A stretch of DNA of 64,000 nucleotides. Origin: CAWAMR01 sp963783095 (lineage in GTDB: Bacteria; Planctomycetota; Planctomycetia; Gemmatales; Gemmataceae). The position numbers were made by a program, and so were the translations under genes. Below, piece after piece: positions 17,678-26,341 of this stretch; within the stretch, counting starts at the first letter, position 1, and every line of letters begins with the position of its first letter. The notes under the pieces were generated by a model. It saw only the letters and a program-made list of their open reading frames with translations, was not told the DNA's origin and ran no database searches. Location of the stretch: the NCBI GenBank assembly GCA_963783095.1, contig CAWAMR010000002.1, positions 186,001-250,000 on the forward strand. The letters run 5' to 3'.

Positions 17678-18075
17678 CGATTGCGATGATGAAAGCAATT
17701 CGGCGAACAAGTGCGAATATCACAATCACGTTGGCAATAGCAGTTTTGCTGATCGCGGCGATCGTGGAGCTCGGTCGATGTTCGGAAGCATGGATTGCTT
17801 CGGATGGCCGCTATTTCGTGCCGGTTTCCGAAATCGAATGTGATCCGCCGGCCGGGCAAGATCGAGTTGGTTTTCTTGGCAAGGTCCATTACTACGGACA
17901 ATTGCCGAAGCGTTTGCATCTTCTGGACCCTGACTTACGAACGCTACTTTCGCAGGCATTCCTTCAGCATCCGTTGGTAAAGCAAGTCAATGGCGTGAGA
18001 ATCGGAGGATCTTGCCGGTTACGTGTTGATTTGGTCTACCGCGATCGAGCTGCATCTGAAGAAGTTCGACAGTAA
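17671..18075 (+). CDS. Small single-pass membrane protein behind murB (FtsQ-like position)
   Basis: A 134-residue protein whose GTG start (17671) overlaps the murB stop; ATG codons at 17686 and 17689 are alternatives. One transmembrane helix (ITITLAIAVLLIAAIVELG) is followed by about 95 extracytoplasmic residues beginning YFVPVSEIEC. In many bacteria ftsQ/divIB follows murB, and this protein has the FtsQ topology. A stretch LRTLLSQAFLQHPLVKQVNG resembles the helix-strand part of a POTRA fold. It is much shorter than FtsQ and I see no decisive motif, so this is a positional guess. It should share a transcript with murB. Confidence 0.6.
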   Translation: MVTIAMMKAIRRTSANITITLAIAVLLIAAIVELGRCSEAWIASDGRYFVPVSEIECDPPAGQDRVGFLGKVHYYGQLPKRLHLLDPDLRTLLSQAFLQHPLVKQVNGVRIGGSCRLRVDLVYRDRAASEEVRQ

Positions 18076-18109
18076 CAAACATCCTCGGTGGGAATCTTCG
18101 GATCCAACG

Positions 18110-18155
18110 AAAAAGGGTGGAGGTTGTTGTCGCAACAACATCCTCCACCCTTTTT
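18110..18155. terminator. Bidirectional intrinsic terminator
   Basis: A near-perfect hairpin runs from AAAAAGGGTGGAGG to CCTCCACCCTTTTT with inner arms TGTTGT/ACAACA around CGC. It has A and T tracts on the two outer sides, so it works in both directions. It lies exactly between the convergent genes ending at 18075 and 18171. Confidence 0.92.
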
Positions 18156-18170
18156 CAATTCACTCTCTGA

Positions 18171-18896
18171 TCACTGTTTGGTGCCGGGCAACTTGGCGGG
18201 CGTCGGATCTGTCTTTTTGGCTTTGACCGTAGATTCGTCCAGTATGTAGACCCAACGAATGTACAGGTCGTCCTTCTTGTCCTTGGGTGCTCCGTACATC
18301 TTGCCGAGGTGCAACTCTACGATCGATCCGACTTTCACGTCATCGAGCGAACGCTCGTATCCGCTCAAGGCGACATTACCCTTGAGTTCTTTCAATTCTG
18401 CCGTGGTGTATGGAACTTTCTTTCCATTGTCGTCGAGCTTGTTGGGAAGGTGCTTCGCACGAGCTTTGGCATCCTCAGCATAAGTGAAGGTGTAATCCTG
18501 GTGATGTTCCTGCGGCTTGGTGTTGGCCATACGAACCGCCTGGCGGGCCATCTGCTGCTGCATTCGCATCATGTTCTGATACATCTGTTGTGGTGAGCGA
18601 GCATTGCTCATTCTTGCCCAGTTACCCATGTTTGCCCTTGCACCATTGGTCGGCAACGTAAACCAGGTTACGCGAATGGTCAGGGACGTGCTATCGGCTT
18701 TGTAGACTTCCGCAACAATCTCTCCCACTTCTTTGTATTTACCGGACAGGTAGATCATTTTCTCCGGGGCCGGAGAAGGCGTGGGTGTGGGTGTCGGCGT
18801 CGGTTCGGAAGACTTGGGATCATCGGCAGCAAATAGGGGAGACAAGCACAGTGTTATTGTCAAGATGCCGAATACGCTGGAGATTCGCCAGGACAT
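18171..18896 (-). CDS. Secreted protein of unknown function with Pro-Thr linker
   Basis: About 241 residues, unrecognised. The ATG at 18896 begins a good signal peptide (SWRISSVFGILTITLCLSPLFA); an earlier in-frame ATG at 18932 adds 12 residues and looks less likely. The mature N-terminus is a linker of alternating Pro-Thr residues. Two beta-rich blocks follow (GKYKEVGEIVAEVYKADSTS and LDDVKVGSIVELHLGKMYG) around a methionine- and glutamine-rich segment (QQMYQNMMRMQQQMARQ). The regular spacing of KVGEI/KVGSIVELH phrases suggests OB- or SH3-like barrels. It ends at the shared terminator at 18110-18155. Confidence 0.7.
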   Translation of the reverse strand: MSWRISSVFGILTITLCLSPLFAADDPKSSEPTPTPTPTPSPAPEKMIYLSGKYKEVGEIVAEVYKADSTSLTIRVTWFTLPTNGARANMGNWARMSNARSPQQMYQNMMRMQQQMARQAVRMANTKPQEHHQDYTFTYAEDAKARAKHLPNKLDDNGKKVPYTTAELKELKGNVALSGYERSLDDVKVGSIVELHLGKMYGAPKDKKDDLYIRWVYILDESTVKAKKTDPTPAKLPGTKQ

Positions 18897-19006
18897 GGAA
18901 TCATTCCCCAAAAATAGACCCAGTTGACCCAATGCGACTTCGAGTCCGAAGGTGGGATTAAGGGAGAGTCTAACATAATTGATGTGTTTGGAAAAGAAAT
19001 AGTTCC

Positions 19007-19059
19007 AAAAAAAAGTTGGAGAGTTGCACTCCGAATCTCTCGAAAAGCCAACTCTCCAA
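19007..19059 (-). terminator. Intrinsic terminator of the lipoprotein gene at 19088
   Basis: The arms TTGGAGAGTTG (19016-19026) and CAACTCTCCAA (19049-19059) are perfectly complementary. On the minus strand the stem is followed by eight T. It lies 29 bases beyond the stop of the minus-strand gene. Confidence 0.85.
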
Positions 19060-19087
19060 TGATAATCAAGCTATCTTCATATCATCG

Positions 19088-19439
19088 TTACGGTAGGACG
19101 GGCAGCAAAGGACTGGCGTATGGTGGCGGTAAGGTGGTCGTTGGCAGCACGGGTTGAAAAACATTCGAATATCGTGGTGGTGGGATCATGCTGTAGCCCT
19201 GGCGAGTGCTGGTCGTGAATGGACTGAACTGGCGAAGCCAAGTGCCCATCGTAGAAGGCGGCTTGTACGCCGTTACCGTGGGTCCAGCGACATTGGGAAG
19301 CTGCACCGGTACAAAGGTGATGTTGGTCGGACTTACTCCTGTAAGAGCCGATTTGAAGTCGCCGGTTTGTTGGGCCTGCGCAGCCTTCCGAAAAGAACAA
19401 ACCCAACATGCCTGCAAGAACAAACAATCTCCAGCGCAT
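19088..19439 (-). CDS. Small lipoprotein of unknown function, one frameshift
   Basis: The ATG at 19439 has an AGGAGG ribosome-binding site close upstream and begins a lipoprotein signal (RWRLFVLAGMLGLFFSEGCA, lipobox cysteine at about residue 20). The frame then breaks near 19377. The second frame continues AQQTGDFKSALTGVSPTNIT and PVQLPNVAGPTVTAYKP to the stop at 19088, with a proline-rich tail. The two frames join naturally, because the signal is in one and the only sensible mature sequence is in the other. About 116 residues. Role unknown. Confidence 0.6.
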
Positions 19440-19653
19440 TCCTGCCTCCTGGTTACTCCATCAAATACTTGATGGATAGAATTTTCCTGTCTCTGTTGAT
19501 TGGGAGGCGGCAAAATAGCCGGGTCCAATGGATTGTCAAGGCCAAGTATTTCAAACGATTACTAATAATCGGACCACCGATTCCTGCCAGCTTACCCACT
19601 ATCCATGTGCTAGACTTAACAGAAATCCCCTCATCCTCTCCTGGAGCGAAGTC

Positions 19654-20154
19654 ATGCACCTTGGAATACTCGCTAAAATATTTGGAAAGGCCTCCAACTG
19701 GCACGGACCCTGTTTAGTGATCCTGGATGCGGACGCCTCGGTGAACAGTACGGGGCCCGACAGTATTGTGAGCGGAGGCGGCAAGCAATACGCTCCCCGA
19801 ATCCCCAGCGGAAGGGTCAGCGCCGACGCTGTTTGCTATGCGCCGGACCACCATGCGCTACTGCTGATCCAACGTCGTATCGTTCGCCAACAAACCGGCG
19901 AGGATCACGTTCAAGAATCACTTATGGTCGTCGATGTGAGTCACGTTGTCGGGTTGCAATTTGAAAATACGGGTGTTCTCGACTTATTGGAACTTCCGCA
20001 TCCGATCCTGCCCGAAAAAGAAGAAGTATGTGCCGGGGACATTGGTGGGTTAAATGTAACATGCCAAACTCGAAGATTAGCGTGTTCGTTGCACTCTTCA
20101 TTGCGGGCATCGTCGTCGCCTGGTTGGCCGCCGGGGCCGAGAACCAGCCCGTGA
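19654..20154 (+). CDS. Protein of unknown function upstream of an esterase
   Basis: The ATG at 19654 has a CTGGAG ribosome-binding site eight bases upstream. The first 130 residues look like real coding sequence (GPCLVILDADASVNSTGPD, GKQYAPRIPSGRVSADAV, MVVDVSHVVGLQFENTGVLD), with beta-rich character and no signal peptide. I recognise no family. The last 35 residues overlap the esterase signal-peptide region in another frame and look like an out-of-frame tail. The true end may be just before 20061, reached through a one-base shift, as in several neighbours. Confidence 0.45.
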   Translation: MHLGILAKIFGKASNWHGPCLVILDADASVNSTGPDSIVSGGGKQYAPRIPSGRVSADAVCYAPDHHALLLIQRRIVRQQTGEDHVQESLMVVDVSHVVGLQFENTGVLDLLELPHPILPEKEEVCAGDIGGLNVTCQTRRLACSLHSSLRASSSPGWPPGPRTSP

Positions 20155-21126
20155 ATGAGAAACCTCTTCGTGCAACTTTCGGATAACATTTCTCAGGAGG
20201 CTCGCAAGTATCTGCTATCGCTTCCCGATCCTGCAACGGTCCCCCTTTCTCCCGCCGCCGCCGATCCGGCCGGCTGGAAGCGCGTGTGGGAAGCCGGCGA
20301 GAAAGCCAGCGAACCCAAAGTGCAGGCAACTTTGAAACGCTATGAACCAGCAATCAAAGAACTGAAACTGGGTGGTGTCCCCGTACTGGAGATCAAACCC
20401 AAGAGCTGGAAAGAGAATGGCAAAGTCCTGGTGCATGCTCATGGCGGCGGTTACACCTTGAATAGCGCGCATTCCCGGTTGACAAGTAGCGTTCCGGCCG
20501 CCGCAGCGACGGGGCTGCGAGTGATCTCGATCGATTACACTCTCGCCCCGGCCGGCAAATGGCCAACCGTGACCGATGAGGTTCTCGCCGTTTTTTCCGG
20601 ATTGCTGAAGGAGGGTTACTCACTCAAGGACATCGCCATCTACGGCGAATCCGCAGGCGGTGGACTTGCAGCTGGGGCAGTCCTCAAGATGAGGGACAAG
20701 GGACTGGGAATGCCGGCAGCGGTCGTACTTTGGTCGCCGTGGGCCGACATCACCAATCGTGGCGATTCCGCGATCACCATGAAGAACTATGACCCAACTT
20801 ATATATACGAAAAACATCTCAAATCATCCGCCGATGCTTATGCCGATCCCAAGGACCAGTTAAACCCCTATGTTTCTCCGGTCTACGGCGATTTCTCAAA
20901 GGGGTTCCCGCCGACCTTGATCCAGGGCGGGACCAGGGAGATTTTTCTGAGTCATTTCGTTCGGCTCTACCGGGCGATCGATGGCGCGGATAGGACCGTT
21001 GTCCTCGATCTCTACGATGGGATGCCGCACATCTTCCAGCTTCGTCCCGAGATGGCGGAAGCACCGGAAACGAAAACTGCGATGAAGAAGATGGCTGCAT
21101 TCCTGAAAAATCAACTGGGGAAGTGA
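20061..21126 (+). CDS. Secreted alpha/beta-hydrolase of the hormone-sensitive-lipase family, one frameshift
   Basis: Carboxylesterase with all family marks: oxyanion-hole motif HAHGGGYTLN, nucleophile GESAGGGLA, catalytic aspartate in the LIQGGTREIFLSH region and histidine in LYDGMPHIFQL. The open frame with these motifs starts at 20155, but a better start is the ATG at 20061. That frame encodes a signal peptide (NSKISVFVALFIAGIVVAWL) and meets the hydrolase frame if one T is removed from TTT near 20168 (RAT to SDNISQEARKYLLS). So it is probably an exported esterase of about 354 residues carrying an extra base. The natural substrate is unknown. Confidence 0.87.
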
Positions 21127-21262
21127 GTTGCCGACGTTCAGGGAAAGGTCTCGATACCACCTAATTCGGGGAGTGACCCCGGCAAGCCACGGACCCGAAG
21201 CACGTGGAAAAACAGGCGCACTGAATGTGGGTGGCATTACGGTGAACCTTTTGAAGTGACAA

Positions 21263-21550
21263 TCAGTAAGTGGGGTAACTGAAATCGGCAGGCATCGGGC
21301 GCGGCACCGGGACAAATACGAAAGCCTCACGAGTTGGATTGTCAAGGCTAGGGTTGTTCTTAACCCGGTCGAGGGCAGCAGCCAAAGCATCGGCGTAGGT
21401 GTCGCCTACGCCCCAAACCTCTTTGTTCCAAACTGCCACAACCTTTCCACCGTGATTTTGAATGACCGCGGGATCGCTGAGGCCGAAATCCATGTCCTGG
21501 TCCATGCGGTCATCGTCGCTCAACTTCCACAATACTGGATGTTCATTCAT
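21263..21550 (-). CDS. Small protein of unknown function
   Basis: A 95-residue soluble protein. The central block QNHGGKVVAVWNKEVWGVGD followed by the helix TYADALAAALDRV resembles small DUF5678-like proteins, in which a strand pair with a GK-WVA pattern precedes a helix, but the match is by eye only. The C-terminus is proline-rich (FVFVPVPRPMPADF). It has no signal peptide and stands alone between two plus-strand genes. Confidence 0.5.
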   Translation of the reverse strand: MNEHPVLWKLSDDDRMDQDMDFGLSDPAVIQNHGGKVVAVWNKEVWGVGDTYADALAAALDRVKNNPSLDNPTREAFVFVPVPRPMPADFSYPTY

Positions 21551-21824
21551 AACAGCCTTGCTCGATTTCTTCAGTTCTTGGGGACGTACATTCCATATTC
21601 TTGTGAGCGGCCCGCTTTGATGATCCTCCTTCCAAGGATCGACTCAATCAGTCAAACTTACGGAGTTATTGTACCGCAAGTGCGATTGGCATTCCAGACA
21701 TGGTTATCAAGCTTCCCTTCAGTCAAAATTTTCCCAAACCACTCAAGCCTTGATTCTCATTCCCCACCGGGCTAATTCAACAGCAGGCGATCCACTTCAA
21801 TCCGTCCACATCGGAGGACTTATC

Positions 21825-23365
21825 ATGTCCAAGTCAACGCGGCGGGAGTTCTTTCAAAGGTCCGTAGCAAGCGGCAGCGCTCTGGGCATCGCAGGCCTGG
21901 ATTTTCTTTCCGGGCTGCCCTCGGTAACAGCGGCAGAAACGAAACTCGATCCGAAGGTCGTGGCGCTCGATTCCGAGATCGAACCGTTGGTTCGAGTTCT
22001 CGAAGAAACGCCGCGCGGCAAACTGCTGGAAGAAATCGCCGACCGAATCCACAAAGGCACCACCTACCGCGAAGTGCTGGCTGCGCTCTTTCTGGCCGGC
22101 ATCCGCAATGTCGAGCCTCGGCCCAACGTCGGCTTCAAGTTTCATGCGGTCATGGTCGTGAACTCTGCCCATCTGGCCAGCATTTCCTCGCCCGATAGCG
22201 AACGCTGGCTGCCGATCTTCTGGGCTTTGGATTACTTCAAGGACTCACAAGCCAAGAACCTGTCGGAGAGCAAAGGTTGGCGCATGGCCCCCGTCGATGA
22301 GTCTGCCGTGCCGCCGGCGCGAAAGGCGCGTGCCGCGGTGATCGCTGCGCTCGATAACTGGGACTCCGCCGCTGTCGACCCGGCCATCGCCGGATTCGTG
22401 AGAACTGCCGGCGCCGAGCGGGTTCTCGAATTGTTCTGGCAATACGCGCCACGCGATTTTCGCGCCATCGGCCACAAAGCCATTTTCGCCGCCAACGGCA
22501 AACGGACCCTCGATACCATTGGCTGGCAACATGCGGAGCCGGTGTTGCGCTCGCTCGGCCTATGCACTGACCTTTTACAACGGCTCCAACCCGGCCAAGA
22601 GCGATGATGCCGCCGATCGGTCGGGCCGAAAGAACCGCGAACTCATCAAGCAGTTTCCGGAAAATTGGCAGGAAGGCAAAATCGATGAGTCGGCGACCAT
22701 CGACATGCTGGCAGCGCTGCGCCGAAGGCAGCGACCAGGCCGTCTGCCAAAAAATCGTCGATCTCTTGAAGAAGGGCATCAGCCCGCAATCGATCTGGGA
22801 CGCGATCCTGACCGGCTCCACGGAACTTTTGATGCGCCGGCCAGGGATCGTCTCATTGCATTCGGTGACGTCCTCCAATGCTCTTCGTTACGCCTACGAG
22901 CAATCCGGCAACGACGAAACCCGGCGCTGGCTGCTCTTACAGAACGCGGCATTTGTCACGCTGTTCCGCAAGGAACTTCTCCAACGCGAGAAGCTCGATC
23001 GGCTACCGGGAATAGCGATCGACAAACTGGAAGCAGTCTCGCCCAAGGCCAGTGGAAAGGATGCGATCGCTGAAATCTTCGGGGAACTGAACAAGAACCG
23101 GGAGAATGCAGCGCAGAAGGTACTTGGCTATTTGAAAGGCCACGGACAACCCAAGGAATTGATCGACGCTGCCCGCCTATTGATCTTCCTGAAGGGAAAT
23201 GACACGCACGACTATAAATTCAGCTCGGCGGTGCTGGAAGATTATTACCATGTCTCCCCGGCTTGGCGCGACCGATTTCTGGCGGCGAGCGTATTTCATC
23301 TGCGAGGCTCCTCGGAGCCCGACAATCGGCTCGTTCAACGCACGAGGGCCGCTCTCAAGGCGTGA
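21825..23365 (+). CDS. Tat-exported protein of unknown function, two frameshifts
   Basis: The ATG at 21825 has a CGGAGGA ribosome-binding site and opens with a twin-arginine signal (KSTRREFFQRS, then SALGIAGLDFLSG), so the protein is exported folded and probably binds a cofactor. The mature part is helical. Joining the frames needs one base removed near 22556 (EPVLRS to LAYALTFYNGSNP) and one near 22723 (MLAALR to AEGSDQAVCQKIVDLL), giving about 513 residues ending at 23365. Possible metal or haem ligands include several histidines in LHSVTSSNALRYAYEQ, DYYHVSPAWRDR and FHLRGSSE. I do not recognise the family. Confidence 0.7.
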
Positions 23366-23388
23366 GCCAGTAAAGAGTAGGTTTACGC

Positions 23389-23911
23389 CACAGGCGAGCG
23401 TCGCGGCGTAAGCGCGACGTGGCTACCACTGCCGGTACCCTTGCTTTTCTCTCCGAGTCGAACTTGTTGACAGAGGATCAGGGCACCGGAACTGGTAGCC
23501 ACGTCGCGCTTACGCTGCGACGCGGGTGTAACCAGATTCTGTTTAGAGGCCATTTTCTGTTTCAATCCTGTTGCAAACACGTTACAAACACCTAAGTCAT
23601 TACCCCAGCATGAGTTGCCGACGGCTTGCCGCCGATACCCGCGTTCTTGGCGAACGCGGCTACGGCGGAGGTCGTCGCTTCTCCGTAGCCGCGTTCGCCA
23701 AGAACGCGGGGCACGTCCCCGACCTTTGACGTCCTGGCCGGCCTCTGGTGACGTGGGCCGTTCAGCGGGGCTGCTCTGGGGGTGTAGCCGAATTCGCCAG
23801 AATTCGGGGTGGAGCGAAACCCGAATTCTGGCGAATTCGGCTACACCATTGAATCCGGCAACCCCCAGAGAATCTGGTTACACGCCGCGACGCTCGCCTG
23901 CGGCCTTAACA
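23389..23911. repeat. Cluster of nested inverted repeats beside the IS630 element
   Basis: Gene-free stretch of about 520 bases bounded by inverted arms (from GCCACAGGCGAGCGTCGCGG at 23389 to CCGCGACGCTCGCCTGCGGC near 23905). Inside are a second pair (GCGTAAGCGCGACGTGGCTA near 23407 and its complement near 23494-23513), a pair around 23637-23711 built on GCGTTCTTGGCGAACGCGGC, and the 27-base pair 23782-23808/23820-23846. The motif GTGTAACCAGATTCT appears at 23526 and inverted at 23869-23883. The open frames here are repeat-derived. It separates the Tat-exported protein gene from the insertion sequence. Confidence 0.85.
23782..23846. repeat. Perfect 27-bp inverted repeat (dispersed family, copy A)
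   Basis: The arm GTGTAGCCGAATTCGCCAGA (continuing to 23808) and its exact complement at 23820-23846 surround an 11-base loop. Each arm contains two GAATTC sites. The same unit, inverted, lies at 60863-61004, and a lone arm at 16704-16730. Confidence 0.92.
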
Positions 23912-23941
23912 CTAATAGTTGATTGCGAAAGGAACCGCTTA

Positions 23942-25227
23942 GTGGTCCGTTTCACAAATAACGTCGTGGTTAGTTTAGACCTTTGGTATAAGGAGGTGAA
24001 CCCCCAGAAAAACCCGGCAAGGAAAGGAAGTCGCTATGCCAGGTCCACTGCCGACACGTTGTACCTTCCCCGACGATTTCGTGCAAGATGCTCTCGAAAC
24101 CGTTCGGCGACGAACGGCCGCGGTTCAGGTCGTTCAGCGGTATCGGCTCGTGTTGCTCCTTCATGAGCTGCCCAGCGTACGAAACGAGGACGCAGCGGAG
24201 ATGGTCGGCCTTTCTCCTCGACAGGTGCAACGTTGGCGAAGCCGCTGGGCCGCTGGCGATTTCTCTATCGACGACCATCCTGGACGCGGCCGCAAGCCCA
24301 CTTTTTCCCCCGCTGGACCAAGCCTTGATCCACGCCATGGCTTGTGAAAGGATCGCGGAAACGAAAGAGCCCTTGAGTCGGCAGTCGCTTGCCGATCTGG
24401 TGCGGCGAAGCCGAGAGGTGCTGCCGAGGAAAATCAGCCGCAGCACGGTGTGGCGGATGTTGCACGAGGCCGCGATCAAGCCGTGGCAGTATGAGCATTG
24501 GCTGTTTCCGAAGGATCCGCGGTTCGCCGAGAAGGCCGGGCCGATCCTCGACTTGTACGCGGGCCTATGGGAAGGCCAACCCTTGGGGCCGAAGGATTAT
24601 GTGCTGAGCATGGATGAAAAGACGAGCATTCAGGCACGTGGGCGTAGCCATGAAGAGATGCCGCCTGAGTCCGAGCAGACTCGGCGCATTGAGTCGGAAT
24701 ACAAGCGGAACGGAGCCTTGCAATACTTGGCGGCGTGGGATGTGCATCGCGGCATGATCATGGGCCGATGCGAGCCGAAAACGGGGATCAAGCCGTTTGG
24801 ACTATTGGTGGATCAGGTGCTGAGTCATAAGCCTTACACGGATGCGGCGAGATTGTTTTTCATCGCGGACAACGGGTCGTCGCATCGGGGCCGGGCGTCG
24901 GTGGAGCGAATGCGTCAGCGTGACCAGCGGATCATCCTGGTGCACACGCCGATCCATGCGAGTTGGCTGAACCAGGTGGAGATCTATTTTTCGATCATAC
25001 AGAGAAAGGTGTTGACGCCGAACGATTTTGCCACGCTGGAGGCGGTGCGCGTGCGCTTGGCGTTATACGAGGAGTTGAGCAACCGCACCCCGCGACCGTT
25101 TGCGTGGAAGTTCACTCGACAGGATATGCTGGATTGGCTAAAACGTGCGTCGCCGCATTTTTTAGCAGCTTCCGCTGCCTGAGGGAAGGAACCGGGAAAC
25201 CACGACGTTATTTGTGAAACGGACCAC
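23942..25227 (+). mobile_element. Complete IS630-family insertion sequence, 1286 bp
   Basis: Terminal inverted repeats are perfect over 30 bases (23942-23971 beginning GTGGTCCGTTTCACAAATAA, and 25198-25227). The element is flanked on both sides by TTA, consistent with the TA-targeting habit of IS630/Tc1-like elements. It carries a single transposase gene in two overlapping frames. It landed five bases outside the stop codon of the lipoprotein gene at 25232, so that gene is not broken. The perfect ends suggest recent transposition or several copies in the genome. Confidence 0.93.
24036..25182 (+). CDS. IS630-family DDE transposase, two frames
   Basis: The N-terminal frame (24036 onward) is the helix-turn-helix DNA-binding part (NEDAAEMVGLSPRQVQRWRS). 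It ends soon after DDHPGRGRKPTF. The catalytic part is in the +1 frame: FPPLDQALIHAMACER, then the DDE residues in LSMDEKTSIQARG, FFIADNGSSHRGR and NQVEIYFSIIQRKV. The switch happens at TTTTTCCCCC near 24302-24311, which could be a slippery site for programmed frameshifting, as known for some IS630 elements, or one extra T. AAGGAAAG precedes the ATG. Joined length is about 380 residues, normal for this family. Confidence 0.92.
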
Positions 25228-25231
25228 TTAG

Positions 25232-25687
25232 TTATTGGCTGGGCTGGGTTGACGGACTTGGGAATCCACCCTTCCAAATGGCCGCGAGAAAAACTGCGGT
25301 CATTGCGGTCCCATAAAGCACCGTCTTGGTGGCTTGTAGGGCCGGGTACTGATTGGCCCATTCGTTTGCTTCAGATAACTTGTCTTCCAGCAAGTCAAAC
25401 GAGTGCGGAACCTGGGCAATGACGTCGCCGGTTTTTCTGGCCGTCTGTTGAAGATAAGTAGGCAAGGGGCTAAGCAGTGAATAGCCCGGCCAGTTCTTCG
25501 GCTGCATAGCTGACATGACGGCCTGAATCCCCGTGGGTTGATTGGGCTTCGCGTTGAGAGCGCCCTGTGCGATCGGCTCATCGACCAATGGCGGAACGGA
25601 ATCATTCGAGCGCTGGTCGCGCATTATGGAGCAGCCTGCGGTCAGAAGAGCGAAACATAAACAACAAGAATATGGCCAACGGAACAT
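25232..25687 (-). CDS. Lipoprotein of unknown function, tandem copy 1
   Basis: About 151 residues starting at 25687 with a lipoprotein signal (FRWPYSCCLCFALLTAGCS, lipobox LTAGC). The mature part has a disordered N-terminus, then SYLQQ-like amphipathic helices (LPTYLQQTARKTGDVIAQVP, SFDLLEDKLSEANEWANQYP) and one C-terminal transmembrane helix (TVLYGTAMTAVFLAAIW). It is anchored at both ends, so the middle helices lie along or between membranes. It is very similar to the next gene upstream (25708-26163). An in-frame extension to 25837 is not credible because it reads through the upstream copy's 3' end. Confidence 0.72.
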   Translation of the reverse strand: MFRWPYSCCLCFALLTAGCSIMRDQRSNDSVPPLVDEPIAQGALNAKPNQPTGIQAVMSAMQPKNWPGYSLLSPLPTYLQQTARKTGDVIAQVPHSFDLLEDKLSEANEWANQYPALQATKTVLYGTAMTAVFLAAIWKGGFPSPSTQPSQ

Positions 25688-25707
25688 GATCGAAGCCCCC
25701 CATCGCC

Positions 25708-26163
25708 TTATTGACTGGGAGTGGCCGAACCACCGCCCATCAAGCACCCCCAGAGTGCAGCGGCAAAAACTGCGGTCATTGCGGTCCCGTAAAGCACGCC
25801 CGTGGCGGCTTGCACGGCCGGGTACTGTTTCGCCCACTCGTTTGCTTCAGATAACTTGTCTTCCAGCAGGTCAAACGAGTGCGGAGCTTGGGCAATTACC
25901 TCGCCGGTTTTCCTGGCCGTCTGTTGAAGATAGGAAGGCAAGGGGCTAAGCAGGGCGTAGCCCGGCCAGTTTATTGGCTTCATGGCTGACATGACGGCCT
26001 GAATCCCCGTGGGTTGATTGGGCTTCGCTCCTGGAGTGCCCTCCGCGATCGGCTCATCGACCGATGGCCCAGCGGAATCACTCGGGCGCTGGTCGCGCAT
26101 TATGGAGCAGCCTGCGGTCAGAAGAGCGAAACATAAACAACAAGAATATGGCCAACGGAACAT
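25708..26163 (-). CDS. Lipoprotein of unknown function, tandem copy 2
   Basis: Paralogue of the gene at 25232-25687, with the same start (FRWPYSCCLCFALLTAGCS), same length and same layout: lipobox, LPSYLQQTARKTGEVIAQAP, SFDLLEDKLSEANEWAKQYP and a C-terminal transmembrane helix. Differences are concentrated in the linker after the lipid anchor (SDSAGPSVDEPIAEG against SNDSVPPLVDEPIAQG) and at the extreme C-terminus. The two genes are separated by 20 bases and share leader sequence, so they arose by a tandem duplication of about 480 bases. Confidence 0.72.
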   Translation of the reverse strand: MFRWPYSCCLCFALLTAGCSIMRDQRPSDSAGPSVDEPIAEGTPGAKPNQPTGIQAVMSAMKPINWPGYALLSPLPSYLQQTARKTGEVIAQAPHSFDLLEDKLSEANEWAKQYPAVQAATGVLYGTAMTAVFAAALWGCLMGGGSATPSQ

Positions 26164-26341
26164 GATCGAAGCCCCCCATCGTCCTGATTCGCTGCTCAAT
26201 AAGGGAAATTCAGAGACTTGTCAATACTTCAGACAGCGAATTTCCAGATCGCGCCGTTCTCGGTGACGACCTTGCCAGGCTGCGAGTTTTTCAGACAATC
26301 TTCTCAACTCCCCCAATCTTCCTTTCTCCTGGGAATCACCG

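Noticed and set aside
23615..24166. 183-residue open frame in the palindrome cluster
   Set aside because: Arg/Ser/Pro-rich translation of inverted repeats running into the IS630 end.
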